Positions 12,013-23,500 of a DNA stretch of 64,000 nt are shown in pieces. The notes under the pieces were generated by a model. The model ran no database searches, was not told the DNA's origin, and saw only the letters and a list, made by a program, of their open reading frames with translations. Origin of the DNA: Lutraria lutraria (lineage: Eukaryota; Mollusca; Bivalvia; Venerida; Mactridae); NCBI GenBank assembly GCA_964023205.1, contig OZ026835.1, positions 38,785,083 through 38,849,082 on the forward strand, in the 5' to 3' direction. Numbering within the stretch: the stretch's first letter is position 1; the number at the start of each line of letters is the position of its first letter. Position numbers and translations under genes: made by a program.

Positions 12013-13533
12013 TAGCAAATGTCTATAAGATTTGACACAATGAGGTAATAGTGCTGTGTTATAGTAGTCATTTCATCAAATTGACATTTTACAAAAATAA
12101 AGGCCTTTCATGATTTGACCTTAATAAGTGATTCAAATTTTACCAAAGAATGAATCTAAGATGTCGCCATAATCTTGTTTTGTAACTCGTAATATAAAGC
12201 CAGGAAGCCATCATACTTGCAAAAATACACAATTTCTGCACCACGTAAAAATTGTAGTACATGCTGATCTCAACTATGAGTGTTTAACATAACTATAATG
12301 AGGACGACATGACATCTTGTATGCTGTACATACTACAAAAGTCACATGACACCTAGCTTTGTTTTATATAATTATATATTATATTCATATGTCCTTTTAC
12401 CTAGAGAACGTAATTCTGTTGAAACATGGAATAAATGGGCTTACAATAATAAAACACAAATACTATTATATGGACAAAGATGCATTTTATACAATGACAT
12501 ATGTTCACATTCATAGAAACTATAATTTGTTATACAAAACGCTATTGCTTTTTCAATTGCATGATACATGCCCTGGTCTTCATAACACTGATATAAACAT
12601 GTTTCACAGCAATATATAATCAAGTTTAGGTACACAGAATTGGTTCTTTGATCAATAACTACAATTTTATAACTATATATATGTTTATGAGTATATCATG
12701 CATGATACAGTCAAAATAATAAATTATAAAAAGATTAAGACAAATTTTCTCGAAATGTTTCGGCGGTTTTGTAGAACATGTGTCCTGATATTATAGGGGT
12801 TAAACCAGTTTGAGGGTTGAACCTAATACTTACCCCGATATATATAATAGACAAATACAAACATAAAAGAACAAAAGATGCTTCAATCAACGGCAAACAC
12901 AAAGAACAAGATCAATTTATTAAAAAACATTTAATAATATGATATAAGGAAAGTTTTCATTATATTTACTTTCTACAGATTGAAATGAATATGTATTACA
13001 TTATTATCAAACGTAAGAGTACAGACGATTAACAAAACAATGAAGATTATATAAACAATAGAAGAAGATGAATATGACCAAAATGATTAGGTAACAAAGA
13101 ACGACAACAGCGAAGAGTTATATAAACAAATGATGTTAACAAACGATGATTGTGTTAAATTTTTATTGTAAAGATTTTATACAAACTAATAATGATGAAC
13201 AATGGTTGGTTATAAAAGCCAATATTGATGGTAAAATTATAATTCCATTAAAGTTGATGACAAAAATTACAACAACATACATAGGAGGAAACGCTAAATT
13301 CAAGATGGCGATGAAGAGATGAAAATATTGCATAAATAAAGTTGAAAACAAAAAAGTAAACAAGTTGCTATACCAAGAGATTATAATGTGAACAACGGAG
13401 ACTAAGACACATTACTATACAAAAAATATATAAAATTATTTCTTTAGTAAGTGAATTCATGCACAGTACAGTATATGTGAAAAATCTTGTATTGGTCAGT
13501 TTTGGATGAAGCAACTTTAGGCCATAACTATTG

Positions 13534-13899
13534 TACGAAAGACCGGTGGTGACATTTCAACTTCAAGATTTATCAATTTCAAAACATGTAATAATGGAGT
13601 TGAAATCGTGAAATTGCGAAATTGTGAAGTCGTGAATTTTTGAAGAAAAATCGTGACATCGTGAAATTGTGAAATTGTGAAGTCGTGAATTTTTAAAGAA
13701 AGATCGTGAAATCGTGAAATTGTGAAATCGTGAAATCGTGAAATTGTGAAATTCACGATTTCACAATTTCGCGATTTCACTATTTTTCTTCAGAAATTCA
13801 CGATTTCACAATTTCACGATTTCACAATTTCAACTTCATTATTTCATGTTTTGAAAATGTGAAATCTTGAAGTTGAAATGTCACCACCGGTCTTTCGTA
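13534..13899. mobile_element. Foldback (palindromic) element with CTATTG target duplication
   Basis: The two ends are inverted copies (TACGAAAGACCGGTGGTGAC at the left, its reverse complement at the right), and the 366-bp body is largely palindromic, made of short GTGAAATYGTGAA-type units on the left arm and their complement on the right. CTATTG occurs at 13528-13533 and again at 13900-13905, a 6-bp target-site duplication. No coding capacity; the overlapping 87-codon frame is only the translated simple repeat. Confidence 0.75.
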
Positions 13900-14325
13900 C
13901 TATTGAGCCTTTAGCGTATTGAACTTGAGAAAGATATGTCAATTTATTTTGTGACCGAGTTTGATGAAGATCCAATAAAAACTGTTTCTGAAGAAGAACA
14001 CATCGCTTTGATGCGTTCCTTTGACATTAACACGTGCGTCTGAATACTTAATCCTACTGTGATCAATAATGTAGTATGTGCGATTTCCGTGTACCATATT
14101 ACACTGAATTCACAGATATTTTCTGAAAGAAAAAAAAAGAAATGTATAAAACACATACAAATCGAGATAAAGCCAAAAGAGTGCAGCTCTGATACGAAAC
14201 TGCAATACATAAATACATTTAATTTGACAACATTTTTTGAAGCTGGTAATTAATCATAATCAAATTACTTTCAAATTTGAACTCCGTATGGTCATATTCG
14301 TTGGAAACTTTGATGCGTGTTTTGT

Positions 14326-14540
14326 GCCTCCGTGATCGAGTGGTTATGGTATCTAACAAGTAATACCTAGTCCATCCCAGCTAACAAATTCCATATCTGA
14401 TTGAGTGCTCCAGCTAGCTTACGGAAGGTCGGTGGTTCTATCCAGATGTACGCGTTGGGTCTTCCTCCACCGTTAAAGCTGGGAAAGATGAAAAAATGAA
14501 CAATGCTATTGATACGTCACTTAACCCCAATGACGCACCA
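14326..14540 (+). mobile_element. tRNA-derived SINE, family D
   Basis: Head with box A (GTGATCGAGTGGTTATGG) and a body GGTCGGTGGTTCTATCCAG ... CTTCCTCCACCGTTAAAGC ... TTAACCCCAA. The same order recurs at 50832-51062. It sits just beyond the stop codon of receptor copy 2, so it may fall in that gene's 3' UTR, antisense. Confidence 0.6.
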
Positions 14541-14583
14541 TCATTTTACCATTCCTATTAAACGTACAATGTACATGTAAATC

Positions 14584-17500
14584 TTATGTAAATGGAACAT
14601 TTACTGGACTTGATGTCGGTTGTCTACTTGTAGAAACCATTTGACTAGATTGCCATCTTATGTAACGGTTCTTCACAGCTTCTTGTATCTGTCAATTATT
14701 AGATTTATATATGCATAGAGAAAGGTAGTATAATTGGTATATTTATGTACATGAATGCAGTGGACATATTGGATGAATTCATAAGCGGTAAGACTGTTAA
14801 GAGTCATATTAACCATCTCGTGATCACAGGCTTCCGGTGTGTGAAGGTCTAGTACCTAGGAGGTCTACTGGGTAGTAGAGGGTCTGATGGAGCCTTTACA
14901 CGCCGGTAGCCTGTGCTCGTGATAAGCCACGATAATCGGCATTATTTAGATTTTATACAAAAAGCACTTATCACAATACATTTCGTAGGGGCTGGAGATA
15001 CTAAATGGAGTTAGTTTATGAAAGACTTAATGCTTAGACGTCATGTACAGAATGGATCATGCCATTGATTATCTAATTATCTAGCTGCGGAAACGCGATT
15101 TGATATTTTTGTTAACTAGATACTGTCATCTATATTAATATGTTTGAGAAAATGTCATTATATCAAGCACTAATTCCCTAAAATAATGGTAACATAGGTA
15201 TCATATTTGCGGAAAATAATTAAATGTTTATGTGTGATCTGCAACAATAATCCATGCTTACTTTTGCATTCAACACCACGTGTAGGATGAATATGAGCAA
15301 ACCCTGAAATGTAAGATTAATAAAGACTCATTTGGCCAGCAAACACAATCGAGTTAACCGTTACCTGACTGACCGTATCTTAAGATTTTAATGGCAAATC
15401 GAAAAGCAAAAATATTTGGGGTTCAATTGTGCATTGTATTTTCATCTGAGGTATGTTAAGAACAAATTCAAAAGATCCAAATTGCGTTCATGCTAAGATA
15501 CCCTAAACATGCCTTTTTGTCTATCCTTTATCATTATTGTTAAAAATAAAAATTAACATAAAGCACATTTTATAAAAATATGTTAACGTTTGACGGATAT
15601 AAAGATAAAAGTTGACAAATACTTCAGACTGGTAGTCATGGTAATGTCAGAGTAGACCATTCTATACCTGTAGACTATTGCAAATTGCAAACAAGTATTG
15701 AAATACGACTGTATCTTCATTGACAGAAAATATTCCCATGATCCAAGACAGTCCCAATATCGGCATGAGTAAAACAATGTTTCTCACGGCGGTCCTGAAT
15801 ATAGATGTAATTATTTAGTGTTAATGCAGGAAATAACACCATGAAAGGTCAAATAATATCACAAGAACATTGTTTGTTTTATTTTTATGCTCAGTTTATG
15901 CCGCCTATCATATAGTTATTGTATAACAGTCGGTTTATCATATTTTTTTGTCCGACCGGAATCAGCTAAAAGCAATTAATAATCGAGCAAACAACAACAA
16001 AAAAGAAAACGATGGAAAATAGAAGCTTACACATTGTGTAAATATTGCATTCTCAACATTGAAATACCCCGACTAGTAGTATATGTGACTTAACAACATA
16101 ATTTTTCTGTTACCTGACTTTTTCATTTCCGGAACGTTTTGACATAGAAACTGTTCCAAACATGCGACAGAGCACAGCAACAAGGATTATAACGTTGACC
16201 TACAATAATGGAGTGAATACATGATGTCTTAGCTTAGTTTTCTGCCCCCCCCCCCGCCCCTTCCAGTGATGATTAATATTAAAGCACTGTAAGCATCCCC
16301 ATTCTTTGCTTACGTTCTTTGATCCATTCTCCAACCCTTAATGTTCTTTTAAGTTCTGAGTTGGTGGCGTCTGAGATGTTGGGTTTAAGTGAAGGTGGAC
16401 TTTTTTCGATATCTTTTCTTGTTTTTTTTTCTTGTCTTTGAGTAATGTTTGTTTCGTTTCTACCAATCATACTACAAACATGGTTAATATTAGTCGAAAA
16501 ACGTAAGTATGTTCTCATGTAGAGAATGTCACTGGTACAGATAAATAATATAAATTAATATTTTTATGTCATTAGGGGACATTTTATTTTCTACATGTTT
16601 TCATTTTAAATGGAATATTACTGTGTTCTACTTACCACAAACACGAATAAAACTGGACCAATAAATCCCCATATAAGACCATCATCAAACGAAAGCCAAC
16701 AACTGAAATACATGTATAAAATACAATTTTACTTCTGGAAACTACGTAAATGAAAAAAACTCACATTACGTATCTTAAAAACATACATGTATAGTAAAAT
16801 TCTAAACTTTGTCTGCTTAACATCCAAATAAACATATTGAATAAATTGTACAGATATTACGAACACAAAAATACTGAAAGAGAAAAGGTAGATCTTACGT
16901 ATACATTTCATGAGGAATTTAGATAAGAAAAAGACTTACAGAATCAACTACGTACAAAAATCCTACCTTCCCCAACACACCACCAGACCAAAAAAACTTG
17001 CATTATACTCAGAAACAAACAAATGAGGGGGGGGGGGGGAGAAAACTCCAAAAATGGTACCGTCTTCAAACGGTCTGGAGCAAAACCTGGACTGGTCTTA
17101 AAACATGCCGAACAAGCCCAGCCGTTCTCAAATTCATGTATTTAACATAAATTCACACTTTGCTTAAAATTGCAGTTATCATTTACACAACTCTTGAGGA
17201 AATGTAACATAAACTACTACTTATTTCAGTATATTGTTTCATTCAGTTTATTTATCTAGTATCAAGTCACATGACATTAGTCAGATTTGATTATATAAAA
17301 CTACTTACAACCGTTCATCTCCATAGTCATCAAAGCGAACTCCTAGTGATACACCAACAACAATAAATGACAAGACTGGAAACAAGAGAAATGTTTATTA
17401 CATATTGTGTCACATTTGCATCGTATCAACCCTGTTTTCGCAAGATTCACACTTATAAAAGTTGGCGATGTCATTAAACAGGCAAATATATTGCTTTTAT

Positions 17501-20500
17501 TAGCAGAATTTATGTAAGTTTTGGAAAATACTTTTTACTGTAACAAGTTCGGATGAATGCAAACTATCTGAACGTACTGTCGTCCAAACAGAGAAAGGAA
17601 ATGAGGAAAGTTATTGACTTACTGTATGCTCCAATCTGTAAAGGTATACCAGGTTTCCGTCTACTGATTGGATTCAGCACCATGTAAGCCAGGTTTAAAC
17701 CTTCCACTAACATCGTAAAGAATACGATCATCAGGACTAAGTGAAGAGATATCGCTACAGTCTTACACAAAGCCTATAACACAGTCAATATATTTGTAAC
17801 TATGTTTTGCTGAACAAATTATCGGCAAGACACATATAACTTTAAAAAAACGAATGTTGTTCTTGTTGCATTTTGGAGAAGTTGGGGTTTTATGTGTCTT
17901 TATATTAATTATATCAACAAAATGAACACTACGTAGTATACAGAAATATTACACTACTTTTAAAGAGTTGGTGCAATGAAGGATATAAGAAGTCACTCGT
18001 AGTTGCATGTCATAATAACTCCTATTTGATAGTAGCTGGTGAATATTAAACAGTTTCGTTATTTTACATCATCCGTTGAAAATATCTTATCAACACACTA
18101 AAAGTACTATTTCGATTCACATAATTGTATTTGCATCGACCACTTACTTTGTTTTGTGTCTGATCGACTCCTACTATGAACAACAAGTAGACAATGAAGA
18201 GGGAACAACTTAAGTTGATGTGTATGATAGATCTGACTGACCTTATGTAGCTGAAATATACATGGAGATAAGTGACATAAACAAGACATGAAAAGCGAAG
18301 AGAAAATATTTTATGAAACTAGGTATTGCGCAAACGCACGGACAATATAACATAACATAAAATGATAGAACAAATGTTGTTGTAACATAACATCGTATAA
18401 TATAACACCACCCATACTTTGATATAACACAATTCAGTGTAGCAGAACTCACTTTGACGTGACATAACTCAGTGGACAATATAAAATAACTCATGCTTTG
18501 ATGTAACAAAACACCAATGACAATATATAAATATCACATCCCACATTGGGTGATAGAACGTAATGTTCACCCGAGACAAGTAATGTCGACCGAGGCGTTA
18601 GCCGAGGTTGACATTACTTTGTCAAGGGTGAACATTACGTTCTATCACCCTATGCGGGATGTGATATTTATTTTATTATACCGAACAAAAAAAAAAAATT
18701 AAGAAAGACACTAAATTCAACAAACATGTTAACAAATATAACGAAACTATAATAGAAATTGAAACGAAGCTTCTTTCTGACACTATAGTTACTTTTGCTG
18801 TCAAAATGTCTACTGCAAAACCGGATGTCAAACTACAAGTATATTCTACTAAAGTGCCTAAAGTGTCTAGACAAGGTAAGTATTCGATACGACTGAGATG
18901 GATTAAAATTCGACACCCGGTAAAATCGCGTGAGCGCGTGAGGGCAGTTTCGTTATGGCAAGCGGGCCGAAATGTAATGTCAGAGGGTGACATTACGGAT
19001 TGTCACCCTCTGACGTCACATGAGACTATAGAGTAAATAAGTCACGTGAGGTATAATAATATAAAATAATCCGTATTTTGATGTAAAATGACATAGTGGA
19101 CAATATATCAGAACCCATATTTTGATGTAAAGTAACACAGGGAGAATGCAAACATGACATAAACCATACTTACTGCCAGAATACGACATACGTGATGATA
19201 GTAAGGCATAGACATATCATGGAAAGTATGCATCCTATCATAGTTATCGTGCTTAATGCTTCATGGTGTGCACCAATCTAAAACAAATGAACTGATCACC
19301 ACGTCTTCTTTAAAACAACAAACACATTTCTGCTATAGATTAAATGAATTTAGGATAAATGATATACATGTACATAAAAATACGAAGATACCATAGAAGA
19401 ATATTTTAGCTAAACTGGAAAATATTTCAAACTTAATTTAACTTACAGCTCTGAATGAAGGACTCATCAGAATGGCAAAGTTTGTAAGATGATCACATTT
19501 ACACGTGACTGTGTTCTCCTCTGTATTGTGAGACTCCATCCAACATCCCTCAGCTGACCAGGTTCTAGTAACGTAATACACAGTGAAAACGAAATAACGT
19601 ACACAATGCACAGACAATATACGAAAAGGATGTGTGAGAATATATATTTATCAAATAACTGTTTATTGGTTTCAATATCGTTTTTGTATTCATTATCAGG
19701 AAATTATTGTGTTGCCTTTATCGTTGTTATGGTAACTAGTTGTATTACCACAATTATATTACTTTTTTAAAAATGGATTAAAAGAATTTGGATTACTCGT
19801 AGTAAATCTTACCTCATACTCACGGACCAATATGAACAGTTTGGATCTCCGAGGCTTTTCTGAAATTAATGAATTAAAAATATATTTACGTAGACTCCAA
19901 AAACGTCAGGCAAGGTAAACAAAAGTATAAAAGGGAGACCAGGGATATAGTTGAATATAAAGTATATTTACGTAGACCAAAAAAATCACTCACTGTGACT
20001 CGACCTGCAAAAAACAGCGAATTTTGAAATTGACTCATACTGCTTGACATGAATTGCAGAGTCAACTTACGTTATACAATCCCAGAGTTAACTTACGTTA
20101 TACAATCCGAATGTTAGAGAGATAGGTTTCTCCAATTTTTGTCCTTTGTTCGGATGCAAGGTAAAAGATAAGATTGGTGCATTTATCTGAACGGCTTCGC
20201 TGGAATATAAAGTAATAAATGTTTTACAAAGCATTTTATTTCAATTCCAAGGGAAATACATGAGGTCGTTAATACTATATTTTAATATATACATGTATTA
20301 GAAATCATCTAATGCGTAAGCTGGATACAGGACAGATTGTTCTAAATTTAGATTTCCAACTTTTAATTAATGATAGGAAACAGGCGGACCATGTAATAGT
20401 TAAACCTGACAGATTATCACTGTTTTGTTCAACATTTATGCAAAGTTAGTATTTATCTTTTAGTCTAGATTTTTAGATTTTTTTTATTTGCTTGCTTTAT

Positions 20501-23500
20501 TGAACTTTATTAGATTCCAACAACAAGCAATTGGTCGATCAACACCATTTTAGTCAATTCACTTTCATGAGATTACTCCTCTATTAATAGAAAATTGAGC
20601 CCTTAAAAAAAGGCACAAACCTTTCGTTAGAAGAATCTAAACTCATAAGTTTTGAGAGATTTCTGTACATTACAGCACTGTAAGACATGTTGTCCACACC
20701 TGAAATAAGAAAACTTGAATCTGAATACCAAGCATTAACATTAAATGGTATTGTGAAAGTACTCAACTTGATGTCTAACAAAATAGTTTACTAAGCATAA
20801 TTAGTATTACTTGCAATTTACATGTTTATAGGCCCCTGTGACATTTTGTATGAATATATTAATATGTTTAAGTCCATTGTTCCACCATCACTGATAATTC
20901 ATGCTGAGAGGTTGGTGAATATGTTCCGATAATAAAGTTAGTACTGGTACAGAATCCAGGAAAACTAAGACAATTGTCCGTGGGTTTCTAAATAATAATG
21001 TCTTGTAATAATATATTTCACATTCTGTTTTGCTATTGTAACACTAGCTTTTGGTTGGCACTCTATAGATATGTACTATTACTTGACAGTTTTAACATAA
21101 TTCTTACCGTTGCTGCAAGGTTTTTCTATGATATCAGGTGTTTGCTTAGCCCAGTCTGGTACTTTGTTTGAAGACTTCCTGTCGGGAAAATTAACATTGT
21201 TCTGACAATTTGATCCTTTACCAACTTTAAAATCTATAAGCGTAAATAGAATAGAATAATTTCTGAATACGACTCACTATAATACAGCATCTTGCATGTT
21301 TGGTGTGAAACACAATTACAATAATACGTGATACATGTACTTACGTCTTCATCCTTACCACACTGACTGCATAAACAAACTTGCTTTGGGGACACCGACC
21401 ATCGTCGGATACCCACGGTCGTTGCCTCCGCTCCGCTACGTACATCTCCCGTGGGATTTTTCTTTACCGATTCGCCGTTTTCATAGAATAGAACAGAATA
21501 TACATTAACCAATAGAAACAACGCTTACATTTTCGATACTCTCCGGCGTGGAGACGCAAATGAAAATCATAGGCACTCGATTCCGTGATTTTTATACGTT
21601 TACATACGTTCTTTTGCAATTTCACCCATCAAACAATGCAAATCTGTCGAAAGAAAAAATCTTCATTTTTTCCCTTATTGTGTGTATAAAATACACCAAG
21701 GTAGTAAACTCGCCATCTTTTCGTTTGACGGTAGTGACGAAAATAAGCGTGGGTCACGGCTTTCCCAAAACGTTTAAAATTGGGGCACACTACGACGAAA
21801 GCAAGGTTCCCGGAAAGCACGTGCAGATTAGAACGTCTGTAAACGTATAAAAATCACGGAATCGAGTGCCTATGATGAAAATGGCTGCACCCACGAGAAA
21901 ATGTTCGTTCTGTTTGTTTACAATTAAAAGTAAAGTTTTACGTGAAACGAACAGCGATCTGATTGGTTGTTAGGCGCATTACAAGACTGTACTGCATCCA
22001 ATCAGAATACGGTTTTAGTTATTTATCGAAACGGCGAATCGGTAAAGAAAAATCCCACGGGAGATGTACGTAGCGGAGCGGAGGAAACGACCGTGGGTAT
22101 CCGACGATGGACACCGACATGGAATGGTCTAAAGTCAAATACAGCAAGGCGTTAGAATTAATTTGTGTGTTTCCTGCAACCCAGTCATAGCCTAAATATG
22201 TCGAAATGGATCTGATTTGAATAACCCAACTGCAACGTAGGTAGGATTATCTCTACATATTTTTTACCATGTGAGTTGTTGCTGCATATCACAGAAGTCA
22301 ACCCATCCGTTTATCGTCACTTTTGTATTAAGTATAAGTTTAGCCTGTTCGAATCAATATTTCGTTTTTAATAAAAATGTCAAGCACTTTCATGAGTACA
22401 TGAATTAATCACGTTTAATTGGAAGAAATTGTAATGTACTCACATAAATTGGGTTTAGGGACCTCGATGTCTTCTTTTAAATGCATGGCCGAAATCTTTT
22501 CAGCAAATTTATCAATATTTTCAAGTACGGATTCTGCCCCTTTGCTTTTCTGCAAAATGAGAAGATAGACTTGTAAACTGTTCGAGCTTATCAATTAGCG
22601 CGTTCTATTTGGACTCGCATTTATATAACTCAGCTTTGGTTACGCACGTAAGTAAAAAACAGTGGCTTCTAGAATAGTAGTCACAAGTATTTTGTCAAAA
22701 TCATTTTGTAATAAAATATGAAGAAAAGAACAACACAAAGTACAGAACAGTAAAAGAAACATATTAACAAACCTGCTGACTAGAAGTCTGCCATGTTGAT
22801 GCTGTATCTTCACTAAGTATATTACTGCCAACTTCTAAGAATTTCTGTAAAAGATGATAATCTCGTTACAACAAAATGAAAATCCTATCAAATATTATCG
22901 ATTTGTACGAAATCTTCTCGCGATTTTTTTGTTTGTAACTGCAGATCAAACCATATAATAATTGGTCACAATGTATCGTTTTCAACACTATAAAGACTGG
23001 AGATTTGTAAAGGTACTGCTTATACTAATGCCTCTAAGTTAGTTGTGAATTTATGGATGATGTGACTGTTTTAAACACTGCCTAATTCACACAACACCTG
23101 TGGTTTCAACGTAAATGAATGCAACAAGCGAGAAATATAATGTGCCTCTCAGAAACAAAATTTAAGGACGTATATCACAATAAACTCTAACGGACATTTT
23201 TTTAAACTTTAAAAAATGGCTGGTACAACCTTAATTCTCCATCAAAAACCAATTTCTATAAACAGTTTTGATTGGAATAGACTGCAATTATAGTTTGAAG
23301 GAAAACATCTGTCCAATTTTACCTCAGTTTGGGAAAAAAATATTTATTTACCAAAATCCGTCTTAAAAGGGAATCGATCCGACCAGGGTCACTCAAATAG
23401 AAGGGTCTGGACTCCGTAAATTAAAGCGTTGTGTGGCGATCACGTGATCGCGCGCAAGATGGCCGTCATTGTGAAACGGTGAAGATCGCATTGAAATAGA

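Larger units (their letters stand above)
8981..14583. other. Intergenic region between tail-to-tail receptors
   Basis: No exon-like sequence on either strand. It holds SINE pieces, a dispersed repeat, a foldback element and long AT-rich stretches (12.3-13.4 kb), described separately. Both 3' UTRs must lie here; AATAAA-like words are too frequent in this composition to pick the poly(A) sites. Confidence 0.6.
14584..19277 (-). other. Seven-transmembrane and tail exons of receptor copy 2
   Basis: TM1 19277-19174, TM2 18250-18148, TM3 17773-17623, TM4 17375-17309, TM5 16702-16636 and 16199-16114, TM6 15794-15668, TM7 15303-15262, tail 14688-14584. Exon lengths equal those of copy 1; amino-acid changes are few and mostly conservative (for example LMPILGLSWIMG against LMPTLGLSWIMG). 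The tail exon runs through the position of the copy 1 donor to TAA at 14584-14586. Confidence 0.88.

Noticed and set aside
12359..12635. Overlapping 86- and 64-codon open frames on both strands
   Set aside because: Very AT-rich, no domain, no splice context; chance frames.
13517..13780. 87-codon minus frame with repeated HDFTISQF-like phrases
   Set aside because: It is only the translation of the foldback microrepeat.
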